A DNA stretch of 64,000 nucleotides from Mangrovimicrobium sediminis. GTDB taxonomy: Bacteria; Pseudomonadota; Gammaproteobacteria; Pseudomonadales; Halieaceae. Of this stretch, positions 33,811 to 45,256 are shown one piece after another; the first letter of the stretch is position 1, and every line of letters starts with the position of its first letter. The stretch covers positions 124,001 to 188,000 of the forward strand of contig NZ_SRLE01000004.1 in NCBI RefSeq assembly GCF_004745945.1. The letters run 5' to 3'. The position numbers and the translations under genes were made by a program. The notes beneath the pieces were generated by a model, which was given only the letters and a program-made list of their open reading frames with translations, ran no database searches and was not told the origin of the DNA.

Positions 33811-34333
33811 GCTGTTCCTGCCGCTGATCATCTTCGCGGTACTGGCGCTGTTCCTGGTGCGCGGTCTGCAATTGGACCCGCGCGAGCTGCCCTCGGCGCT
33901 GATCGACCGGCCGTTTCCCGAGTTTTCGCTGCCGGCCCTGGCGGGCGGTGCGACGCTGGATAAGGCTGCGGTTACCGGCCGCCCCGCGCTGTTCAACGTC
34001 TGGGCCACCTGGTGCCCGACCTGCCGCGTGGAACACCCGTTCCTGATCGACCTCGCGCGCCGCGGCGTGCCGGTCTACGGCATTAACTACAAGGACCAGG
34101 ACGAACCCGCGCGGCAGTGGCTGCGTGACCTCGGCGACCCCTATACCGCGGTGATCGTCGATCGCGAGGGTACGCTGGGCCTGGACCTGGGTGTGTATGG
34201 TGCGCCGGAAACGTACCTGGTCGATGGTGACGGGGTGGTGCGCTACCGCCATGTCGGCGTGGTCGACGACACCGTGTGGAGCGAGACCCTCGGCCCGCTT
34301 TATCGCCAGTACGGCGGGGAGGGCGGCCAGTGA
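33794..34333 (+). CDS. ccmG: Thiol:disulfide interchange protein CcmG/DsbE
   Basis: A 179-residue periplasmic thioredoxin-fold protein with an N-terminal membrane anchor (about 7-23). The redox motif W-C-P-T-C has Cys74 and Cys77. The conserved G-I-N-Y-K-D and the cis-Pro loop G-A-P-E-T-Y follow. It keeps the CXXCH heme-binding cysteines of apocytochromes reduced. The ATG at 33794 lies inside the end of ccmF, and the conserved N-terminus ([10 protein letters not shown]) begins there. Confidence 0.95.
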   Translation: MPARLKLFLPLIIFAVLALFLVRGLQLDPRELPSALIDRPFPEFSLPALAGGATLDKAAVTGRPALFNVWATWCPTCRVEHPFLIDLARRGVPVYGINYKDQDEPARQWLRDLGDPYTAVIVDREGTLGLDLGVYGAPETYLVDGDGVVRYRHVGVVDDTVWSETLGPLYRQYGGEGGQ

Positions 34334-34812
34334 TCCGTCGCTACGCGCAACTGCTGGCCTGCCTGTTTTTCGCCTGGGCCCTGCCCGCCGCGGCGGTGAT
34401 CGAGACCTACGACTTCACCGACCCGGCGCTGGAGCAGCGCTACCAGTCCCTGAGCAATGAATTGCGCTGCCCCAAGTGCCAGAACCAGAATATCGCCGAT
34501 TCCAACGCGCCGATTGCCCAGGACCTGCGCAAGCAGTTGTTCGTGCAACTCGAAGCCGGCGCCTCCGACGACGAGATCCGCCAGTACATGGTTGATCGCT
34601 ACGGCGAGTTCGTGCGCTACCGGCCGAGCTTTTCCGGCGCGACCGCTGTGCTGTGGCTGGCCCCGGCCATTTTGCTGGCGCTGGCCGCATTGATCGCCTG
34701 GCTGACCCTGCGCCGGCGCGGTGGCCAAGCGGTGGCGCCCAAGCAGGCGCTGGATGCGCAGGATCGCGAGCGGCTGTCGTCGCTGTTAGGTGACGGGGAC
34801 GAGCGCCAATGA
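34330..34812 (+). CDS. ccmH: Cytochrome c-type biogenesis protein CcmH
   Basis: A 160-residue protein with a cleavable signal peptide (about 1-22) and one C-terminal helix (about 103-125). The redox motif L-R-C-P-K-C-Q-N-Q has Cys47 and Cys50. It works with CcmG and CcmF in thiol reduction and heme ligation. It is the short CcmH form; the TPR part is a separate downstream gene (ccmI). The start is GTG in a GTGA overlap. Confidence 0.95.
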   Translation: MIRRYAQLLACLFFAWALPAAAVIETYDFTDPALEQRYQSLSNELRCPKCQNQNIADSNAPIAQDLRKQLFVQLEAGASDDEIRQYMVDRYGEFVRYRPSFSGATAVLWLAPAILLALAALIAWLTLRRRGGQAVAPKQALDAQDRERLSSLLGDGDERQ

Positions 34813-36053
34813 CCGTGTTTTATCTCGCCTGCGCCGCACTGGTGGCGCTGGCCGCCGTATTCCTGCTGGTACCGCTGGCCGGGCGCGAACGGCCGGTGGA
34901 CGACGACCCCGAAGCTGCCAACCTCGCCTGGTACCGCCTGCGCCGGGAGGAATTGGCCGGGGAGGGCGACGATGCCCTGGCGGAGGACGCCAAGCTGCGC
35001 CTGCTCGAGGACACCGCCGGCGCGACACCCGCCGCAACGCAGGCAGCGCCGCCCCCCGCAGCGCGCCGCTTCCTCGCCTGGCTCCTGCTGCCGGTGCTGC
35101 TGGTGTTTGCCGTTGTCGTCTACTACCGCCTGGGCGCCGCGCCGGATGTTGTCATCGCCCGGCAATTGCAGGACCTGCACAGCGATATGCCGCCGCAGGA
35201 ATTGCAGGCCCTGGCCGATGCCATCACCGCGCGCGCCGCGCAGCGTCCGGATAATCTCGACTACACGGTGATGCTCGGCCAGTTCGCCATGCAGCGCCAG
35301 GACTATGCCGCCGCAGCCCGTTACTACGACACCCTGGCCGCCGCCGCCCCCGGCGATGCCGGCGCCCTGGCCTATGCCGCCCAAGCCCACTACCTCGCCG
35401 CCGGGCGCAGCCTCACCGACGAGACCCGCCGCCGCGCCCAACAGGCGCTGGCGATCAACCCGCACCAGCGCACCGCCCTCGGCCTGCTCGGCATGGCCTC
35501 CTTCGAGGCGGGCGAGTACCGCGATGCGATGGGCTACTGGGAGCGCCTGCTGGCGGTGGAGCCCCCGGGTTCGGACAGCTACCGCATGATCTCCGGGGTT
35601 ATCGACACCGCCCGCGAGCGCCTGGGCATGCCACCCCGGGAGCAGGCCATGGCCGCAGCGGCGGGCGGACCCGGCGCGACTGGGCCCGCGCCGGCTGCGG
35701 GTCCCTCCGCGGGGGTTACGGTCAGTGTCACCGCCCCGGCCGACGCCACGCTCGACCCGGCCGCCACCGTATTCATCCTCGCCCGCGACGGCGCCGGCAC
35801 CAGCCGCATGCCGATCGCCGTGCAGCGCCTGCGCGCCGCCGACCTGCCGGTGACCATTCGCCTGGACGACAGCAACAGCATGGCGGGGCAGAAAATTTCC
35901 GGTTTCGCCTCGGTGCTGGTGCAGGTCCAGGTCTCCCCCGACGGCCGCCCTGGCGCAGAGAACGCCAGCTGGCTGGGCCAGGCCGGCCCCCTCGCACCGG
36001 ACCTCTCGGAGCAGCCCGTGAGCATCACCCTGGCGCCCAACGCCGGCAGCTGA
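34809..36053 (+). CDS. ccmI: Cytochrome c maturation TPR protein CcmI/CycH
   Basis: A 414-residue protein. Two N-terminal helices (about 1-20 and 86-106) flank a cytoplasmic loop. The periplasmic part has TPR repeats (about 130-270; A-L-A-I-N-P-H-Q-R-T-A-L-G-L-L-G-M) and a C-terminal beta domain. The domain layout is that of CycH/CcmI, which binds apocytochrome c and feeds it to CcmF/H. It starts at an ATGA overlap with ccmH and is followed at once by an intrinsic terminator, closing the ccm operon. Confidence 0.93.
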   Translation: MTVFYLACAALVALAAVFLLVPLAGRERPVDDDPEAANLAWYRLRREELAGEGDDALAEDAKLRLLEDTAGATPAATQAAPPPAARRFLAWLLLPVLLVFAVVVYYRLGAAPDVVIARQLQDLHSDMPPQELQALADAITARAAQRPDNLDYTVMLGQFAMQRQDYAAAARYYDTLAAAAPGDAGALAYAAQAHYLAAGRSLTDETRRRAQQALAINPHQRTALGLLGMASFEAGEYRDAMGYWERLLAVEPPGSDSYRMISGVIDTARERLGMPPREQAMAAAAGGPGATGPAPAAGPSAGVTVSVTAPADATLDPAATVFILARDGAGTSRMPIAVQRLRAADLPVTIRLDDSNSMAGQKISGFASVLVQVQVSPDGRPGAENASWLGQAGPLAPDLSEQPVSITLAPNAGS

Positions 36054-36074
36054 GGCGGATTGCCCGCCTTTTTT
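36054..36074 (+). terminator. Intrinsic terminator of the ccm operon
   Basis: A GGCGG/CCGCC stem (36054-36058 with 36064-36068) with a 5-base loop is followed by six T residues (36069-36074). It begins one base after the ccmI stop codon. Confidence 0.85.
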
Positions 36075-36084
36075 CGGCTCAGGC

Positions 36085-36116
36085 ATAGTGTTATCGGATT
36101 GAAACCGATACACTAT
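36085..36116. promoter_or_regulatory. Dyad upstream of smc, candidate operator
   Basis: Near-perfect 12-bp inverted repeat: ATAGTGTTATCGG and CCGATACACTAT, one bulged T, 7-base centre. It lies between the ccmI terminator and the AT-rich smc promoter region. It lacks a T-run, so it looks more like a protein-binding dyad than a terminator. Confidence 0.4.
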
Positions 36117-36166
36117 ATCTTGTGGTTCTGAATTCGCGTGAAAACCAGTAAAAACGTCTAAAAATA

Positions 36167-36172
36167 TATAAT
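36167..36172 (+). promoter_or_regulatory. Candidate -10 box of smc
   Basis: A perfect TATAAT lies in an AT-rich stretch 33 bp before the smc ATG. No good -35 hexamer sits 16-18 bp upstream, so the promoter may need an activator or an extended element. Confidence 0.4.
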
Positions 36173-36205
36173 AAACAAAGACATAGAGCGAGCTGTTAAA
36201 GTCAG

Positions 36206-39200
36206 ATGAGATTAAAGTCGATCAAGCTGGCGGGATTCAAGTCTTTTGTCGATCCCACCACCGTGAGCTTCCCCAGCAACATGAGCGCTGTGGTCGGGCC
36301 CAACGGGTGCGGCAAGTCGAATGTCATCGACGCTGTGCGCTGGGTCATGGGTGAAAGCTCCGCCAAGAACCTGCGTGGCGAGTCCATGGACGACGTCATC
36401 TTCAACGGCTCGGTGAACCGCCAGCCAGTCGGCCAGGCCTCCATCGAGCTGGTGTTCGACAACAGCGATGGCAGCGTCGGCGGCGAATATGCCCGCTACG
36501 CGGAAATCTCGATCAAGCGCCAGGTCGCCCGCGAGGGGCAGTCCGAGTACTACCTGAATGGCTCGCGCTGCCGCCGCCGCGACATCACCGACATCTTCCT
36601 CGGCACCGGTCTCGGCCCGCGCAGCTACGCGATCATCGAGCAGGGCATGATTTCCCGGCTGATCGAATCCAAGCCCGAGGAACTGCGGGTGTTCATCGAG
36701 GAAGCGGCGGGCATCTCCAAGTACAAGGAGCGGCGCAAGGAAACCGAGAGCCGCATGCGCCGGACCCTGGAGAACCTCGAGCGCCTCACCGACCTGCGCG
36801 ACGAACTCGAGCGCCAGCTGCAGCACCTGCAGCGCCAGGCACAGGCCGCCGAGAAGTACCGCGAATATAAAGAGGACGAGCGCACGCACAAGGCCCAGCT
36901 GATGGCCCTGCAGTGGCGCGCCCTGGATACCCAGGTGCAGGCGGCGACCCGCGCCATCGGCGAACTCGAGGTCAAGCTCGAGGGCATCCACGCCGAGCAC
37001 CAGCAGGTCGATACCGCCATCGAGCAGCACCGGGTGGCGCACACGGACCGCACCGACGCCTTCAATAAAGTGCAGGCCAACTATTATTCGCTGGGCGCAG
37101 AGGTCGCGCGCATCGAGCAGACCATCCGCCACCAGCGCGAGCGCAGCCGCCAGCTCGAGGAAGACCTGGCACAGACTGGTACCAGCCTGCAGGAGGCGCA
37201 GCGCCACCTCGGCGAGGACCGCGAGAAACTCGTGGCCTGGGAGGAGGAGCTGGAAAGCATCGCCCCCGAGTTGGAGATGCTGCAGGCCGTGGAGGAAGAC
37301 TCCGGCCAGGCGCTGCTACAGGCCGAGGAGGCCATGCACCAGTGGCAGCAGCGCTGGGACGAGTTCAACCAGCGCGCCGCACAGCCGCGGCAGCAGGCCG
37401 AGGTACAGCAGTCGCGTATCCAGCACCTGGAGCAGGTGCTGAACCGCATCCAGAACCGCTCGCGCCAGCTCGAGGAGGAGCGCGCGGCGCTGGCCCCGGG
37501 CGAGGACCACGGCGAACTCGAATTGCTCGCCGAGGAACTGGCCGAAGCCGAAATGCTGGTGGCCGCAGAGGGCGAGCGCAGCGAGGCCCTGGCGGGATCG
37601 ATCACCGCCGAGCGCGAGCGCTGCGGCGATCTCGCCGACCAGCTCAATGAGGTGCGCTCGCAAACGCAACAGATGCGCGGCCGGCAGGCCTCCCTGGAGG
37701 CCCTGCAGCAGGCGGCGCGCGAGGATTCCAGCGAGGGCATCGGCGCCTGGCTGGAGGCACAGCAGCTGGCCGGTCGCCCGCGCCTGCTGGAACAGTTACA
37801 GGTCGACGAAGGCTGGCAGCTGGCGGTGGAAACCGTGCTCGGCGACTACCTGCAGGCGGTCTGCGTCGATGACCTCGGCAGCCTCGGCGGCATGCTCGGC
37901 AGCCTGGAGAAGGGCGTGCTGGCACTGGTTGAGTCCGGTGCCGAAGCGGCCGCTGGCGGCGATGCGCTGGCCGGCAAGGTGCGCAGCGCCGGCCACGCGG
38001 GCGCGCTGCTCGGCGGTGTGCGCGCTGCCGACGACCTGGCCCAGGCTATGGCGCTGCGCGGTTCGCTGCAGCCCCACGAGTCGGTGATTACCCGAGACGG
38101 CATCTGGCTGGGTCCCAACTGGCTGCGCGTGGCGCGCGAGAGCGGCGCCCAGGGCGGGGTTATCGCGCGCCAGCAGCAGCTGGAGGAACTCGAACTGCAA
38201 CTGGCCGAGACCGCGGAGCGCGAACAGGCCCTGGAACAGGCGCTGGGCGAGGCCCAGGACGCCCTGCGCCAGCTGGAATCACAGCGCGAGGAGTGCCAGC
38301 GCGCGGTGCAGTCCGCCTCCCGGCAACACGCTGAAACCGCCTCCCGGCGCTCCGCGCTGGAAGCCAAGTTCGAACAGGTTGCAGTGCGTCGCGAGCGCCT
38401 GGCCGCGGATATCCGCGACGCCCAGGATCAGTTTCGCCAGGAGCAGGAGGCCGTCGCCGAGGCGCGCCAGCTGCTGGCCGAGGCCATCGAGGGCATGGAA
38501 GTGGATTCGCGCCAGCGCGAGGAGCTGCTCACCGCCCGCGACGAGGCCCGCAACCGCCTCGACAGCCACCGCCAGAAGGCCCGCCACGACAAGGACACCG
38601 CCCACCAGCTGGCCATGCGCCACCAGTCCCTGAGCACCCAGGCCAGTGCCATGCGCGATACCATCGCGCGCACCGAGGCCCAGGTCGACCAGCTGCTGGA
38701 GCGCAGCGAGCGCCTGCGCGAGAGCATGCAGGAGAGCAACGACCCCCTCGACGGTCTCGAGCAGGAACTCGAAGCGCAACTGGAACTGCGCCTGCAATCC
38801 GAGGCCGAGCTCACCGAGGCCCGCCAGGCCGTGGCCGAGGTGGAGCACGAATTGCGCGAGTGCGAGCAGCGCCGCTCGGGCATCGAGCACCGCGCCGGCG
38901 GCGTGCGCGGCGAGCTGGAACAGCAGCGCCTCACCCGCCAGACCCTGCAGGTGCAACTGGAGACCATCCAGCGCCAGCTCGCCGAGGCCCAGCAGGATCT
39001 CGAGGCCGTGCTCGAGGCCATGCCCGAGGAGGCCAGTGAAGCCGAGTGGCAGACCCGGCTGGAGAAGATCGCCGCGCGCATCGCCCGGCTCGGGCCGATC
39101 AACCTCGCCGCGATCGACGAGTACACCCTGCAATCCGAGCGCAAGACCTACCTGGACGCGCAGAACGAGGATCTCGAAACCGCCCTGGAAACCCTGCAGG

Positions 39201-39703
39201 CGGCGATCCGCAAAATCGACAAGGAAACCCGCAACCGCTTCCAGGAGACCTTCGACAAGGTCAACAGCGGCCTGCAGGAACTGTTCCCCCGCGTGTTCGG
39301 CGGCGGCTCCGCCTCCCTGGAGATGACCGGCGACGACCTGCTCGACACCGGCATCGCGATCATGGCGCGCCCGCCGGGCAAGAAGAACAGCACCATTCAC
39401 CTGCTTTCCGGCGGCGAGAAGGCACTGACCGCCATCGCCCTGGTGTTCTCCATCTTCCAGCTCAACCCGGCGCCGTTCTGCATGCTGGACGAGGTGGACG
39501 CGCCCCTGGACGACGCCAACACCGGGCGCTACGCGCGCATGGTGAAAGAGATGTCGGAAAAAGTGCAGTTCATTTACATTACCCACAACAAGATTTCCAT
39601 GGAGCAGGCGGATCAGCTGATGGGCGTGACCATGCATGAGCCCGGGGTATCGCGGCTGGTCAGCGTGGACGTGGACGAAGCGGCGGAACTGGCAGCGAGC
39701 TGA
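36206..39703 (+). CDS. smc: Chromosome segregation protein SMC
   Basis: A 1165-residue SMC ATPase that organises and segregates the chromosome. Walker A G-P-N-G-C-G-K-S-N is near residue 32. Long coiled coils occupy about 165-500 and 650-990, separated by a hinge (about 510-640, with Q-A-V-C-V-D-D and a G-rich strand). The C-terminal head has L-S-G-G-E-K-A-L-T-A-I and Walker B M-L-D-E-V-D-A-P-L-D-D-A-N. E. coli uses MukB instead, so this is a non-enteric lineage marker. The downstream zipA and ligA form the common smc-zipA-ligA cluster. Confidence 0.97.
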   Translation: MRLKSIKLAGFKSFVDPTTVSFPSNMSAVVGPNGCGKSNVIDAVRWVMGESSAKNLRGESMDDVIFNGSVNRQPVGQASIELVFDNSDGSVGGEYARYAEISIKRQVAREGQSEYYLNGSRCRRRDITDIFLGTGLGPRSYAIIEQGMISRLIESKPEELRVFIEEAAGISKYKERRKETESRMRRTLENLERLTDLRDELERQLQHLQRQAQAAEKYREYKEDERTHKAQLMALQWRALDTQVQAATRAIGELEVKLEGIHAEHQQVDTAIEQHRVAHTDRTDAFNKVQANYYSLGAEVARIEQTIRHQRERSRQLEEDLAQTGTSLQEAQRHLGEDREKLVAWEEELESIAPELEMLQAVEEDSGQALLQAEEAMHQWQQRWDEFNQRAAQPRQQAEVQQSRIQHLEQVLNRIQNRSRQLEEERAALAPGEDHGELELLAEELAEAEMLVAAEGERSEALAGSITAERERCGDLADQLNEVRSQTQQMRGRQASLEALQQAAREDSSEGIGAWLEAQQLAGRPRLLEQLQVDEGWQLAVETVLGDYLQAVCVDDLGSLGGMLGSLEKGVLALVESGAEAAAGGDALAGKVRSAGHAGALLGGVRAADDLAQAMALRGSLQPHESVITRDGIWLGPNWLRVARESGAQGGVIARQQQLEELELQLAETAEREQALEQALGEAQDALRQLESQREECQRAVQSASRQHAETASRRSALEAKFEQVAVRRERLAADIRDAQDQFRQEQEAVAEARQLLAEAIEGMEVDSRQREELLTARDEARNRLDSHRQKARHDKDTAHQLAMRHQSLSTQASAMRDTIARTEAQVDQLLERSERLRESMQESNDPLDGLEQELEAQLELRLQSEAELTEARQAVAEVEHELRECEQRRSGIEHRAGGVRGELEQQRLTRQTLQVQLETIQRQLAEAQQDLEAVLEAMPEEASEAEWQTRLEKIAARIARLGPINLAAIDEYTLQSERKTYLDAQNEDLETALETLQAAIRKIDKETRNRFQETFDKVNSGLQELFPRVFGGGSASLEMTGDDLLDTGIAIMARPPGKKNSTIHLLSGGEKALTAIALVFSIFQLNPAPFCMLDEVDAPLDDANTGRYARMVKEMSEKVQFIYITHNKISMEQADQLMGVTMHEPGVSRLVSVDVDEAAELAAS

Positions 39704-39716
39704 CAGGTTTTAGGTG

Positions 39717-43272
<3,556 letters not shown>

Positions 43273-43365
43273 ACCCGGTGCTGGCGCGCCGGCCGGGGCG
43301 CTTGTACCGGCGCGCAACAGTGACTTGATCCCCTGCGAAAACCCGCTTATGTGTCGGAAAAGTAA

Positions 43366-43397
43366 CGCATTGCGTCGCCCCCACCGGGTGCAATGCG
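43366..43397. promoter_or_regulatory. Inverted repeat before the korC-like gene
   Basis: Perfect 8-bp arms CGCATTGC (43366-43373) and GCAATGCG (43390-43397) are separated by 16 bp. They lie between a weak candidate promoter (TTGATC at 43325, TTATGT at 43347) and the GTG start. An 11-bp palindrome TTGTGACACAA (43405-43415) covers the start codon itself. Either could bind a regulator. Confidence 0.35.
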
Positions 43398-43406
43398 GGT
43401 CCACTT

Positions 43407-45254
43407 GTGACACAATCCCAGCCGTTTAACCGCAGTGAAAATACGCACACCGACCAGTCACCGACGAGCAGTACAGTGAAACCGACCGATACCAGTAATC
43501 CCGAGTACTTCCACAAGGTAGTGGACTGCCAGTACGCCTGTCCGGCGCATACGCCCGTGCCGGAATACATCCGCCTGATCGCCGCAGAACGCTATTCCGA
43601 CGCTTACATGGTCAACTGGGAATCCAATGTATTCCCGGGCATCCTCGGGCGCACCTGCGACCGGCCCTGCGAGCCGGCCTGCCGCCGCGGCCGCGTCGAG
43701 GAAGAGCCGGTCGCGATCTGCCGCCTCAAGCGCGTCGCCGCCGACAACAAGGACAAGGCCGACATCGCCTCGCGCATGCCGGAGATTCCCGCCGAGAAGA
43801 ACGGCAAGCGCGTGGCGCTGATCGGCGCCGGTCCCGCCTCGCTGACCGTCGCCCGCGACCTCGCGCCGCTGGGCTACAGCATCGACATCTTCGATAACCA
43901 GAACGCCGGCGGCGGCATGATGCGCAGCCAGATTCCCTCCTTCCGCCTGCCCGCGGAAGTGCTGGACGAGGAGGTCAACTACATCCTCGACATGGGCATC
44001 AACGCCACCTTCGATATCGAGGTGCAGAGCCTGCGCGAGGTGCTCGACAAGGGTTACGACGCAGTCTTCGTCGGCACCGGCGCGCCGCGCGGCAAGGGCC
44101 TCAACCTGCCGGGCCTGGAAGACGCCGCCGAGCACGTGCACCTGGGTATCGACTGGCTGGCCAGCGTGGCCTTCGGTCACACCACCAGCATCGAGAAGAA
44201 AGTGCTGGTGCTGGGCGGCGGCAACACCGCCATGGACTGCTGCCGTACCTCGCGCCGCCTCGGCGGTGAGGACGTGCGCGTGGTCGTGCGCAGCCCGTTC
44301 GAGGACATGAAAGCCTCGCCCTGGGAAAAAGACGACGCCATGCACGAAGGCATCCCCATCTACAACAACCACGTGCCCAAGGAGTTTGTCATCGAGGATG
44401 GCGAGTTCAAGGGCATGTACTTTGAAAAGGTCATGGCCGAGTACGACCCCGACGGCAAGCGCAGCCTGGTGCCCACCGGCGAGCCCCTGGTGTTCATGGA
44501 AGCGGACGTGGTGCTGATGGCCATCGGCCAGGAAAACGCCTTCCCCTGGATCGAGCGCGACCTCGGTGTCGCCTTCGACAAGTGGGAGATGCCGGTGGTC
44601 GACCGCAACACCTTCCAGTCCAGCAACCCGAAAGTGTTCTTCGGCGGCGACGCCGCCTTCGGCCCGGAGAACGTGATCACCGCCGTGGCCCACGGCCACC
44701 AGGCCGCGATCAGCATCGACCTGTTCTGCCAGGGCAAGGACGTGGACGAGCGCCCGGCGCCGTTCACCAGCCTGCTGAGCCAGAAGATGGGCGTACACGA
44801 GTGGTCCTACGACAATGCGATCGAGACCGACAAGCGCTACGCGGTTCCCCACGCGCCACTGGATAAAGCACTGTCCGACCGCATGCTCGAGGTGGAACTG
44901 GGCTTCGACCGCGGCACCGGCTACAAGGAGGCCGAGCGCTGCCTCAACTGCGACGTGCAGACCGTGTTCGAGGAGGCGCGCTGTATCGAGTGCGACGCCT
45001 GCGTCGACATCTGCCCGACCGACTGCATCACCTTCGTCGGCAATGCCGAAGAGGAACAGTTGCGCCACAGCCTGACGGCACCCGCCGGCAACCTGGCCCA
45101 GGACCTGTATGTCTCCGAGGACCTGCCCACCACGCGGGTGATGGTCAAGGATGAAAACGTCTGCCTGCACTGCGGCCTGTGCGCCGAGCGCTGCCCGACC
45201 TCGGCCTGGGACATGCAGAAATTCCTCTACAACGTGACCAAGGCGGGGCGGTAA
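43407..45254 (+). CDS. korC: FAD/iron-sulfur NAD(P)H oxidoreductase subunit of a 2-oxoacid oxidoreductase (KorC-like)
   Basis: A 615-residue GltD-like flavoprotein. The N-terminal cysteine-rich domain has D-C-Q-Y-A-C-P-A-H-T-P and C-D-R-P-C-E-P-A-C-R. The FAD-binding G-A-G-P-A-S-L is near residue 139 and the NAD(P)-binding G-G-G-N-T-A-M-D-C near 270. The C-terminus carries two [4Fe-4S] ferredoxin motifs (C-I-E-C-D-A-C-V-D-I-C-P and C-L-H-C-G-L-C-A-E-R-C-P). Directly upstream of alpha and beta subunit genes, this matches the third subunit of 2-oxoglutarate:NADP+ oxidoreductase described for Azoarcus evansii. It would pass electrons from the 2-oxoacid to NAD(P). The start is GTG; a GTG at 43476 is an alternative. 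Confidence 0.85.
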   Translation: MTQSQPFNRSENTHTDQSPTSSTVKPTDTSNPEYFHKVVDCQYACPAHTPVPEYIRLIAAERYSDAYMVNWESNVFPGILGRTCDRPCEPACRRGRVEEEPVAICRLKRVAADNKDKADIASRMPEIPAEKNGKRVALIGAGPASLTVARDLAPLGYSIDIFDNQNAGGGMMRSQIPSFRLPAEVLDEEVNYILDMGINATFDIEVQSLREVLDKGYDAVFVGTGAPRGKGLNLPGLEDAAEHVHLGIDWLASVAFGHTTSIEKKVLVLGGGNTAMDCCRTSRRLGGEDVRVVVRSPFEDMKASPWEKDDAMHEGIPIYNNHVPKEFVIEDGEFKGMYFEKVMAEYDPDGKRSLVPTGEPLVFMEADVVLMAIGQENAFPWIERDLGVAFDKWEMPVVDRNTFQSSNPKVFFGGDAAFGPENVITAVAHGHQAAISIDLFCQGKDVDERPAPFTSLLSQKMGVHEWSYDNAIETDKRYAVPHAPLDKALSDRMLEVELGFDRGTGYKEAERCLNCDVQTVFEEARCIECDACVDICPTDCITFVGNAEEEQLRHSLTAPAGNLAQDLYVSEDLPTTRVMVKDENVCLHCGLCAERCPTSAWDMQKFLYNVTKAGR

Positions 45255-45256
45255 CC

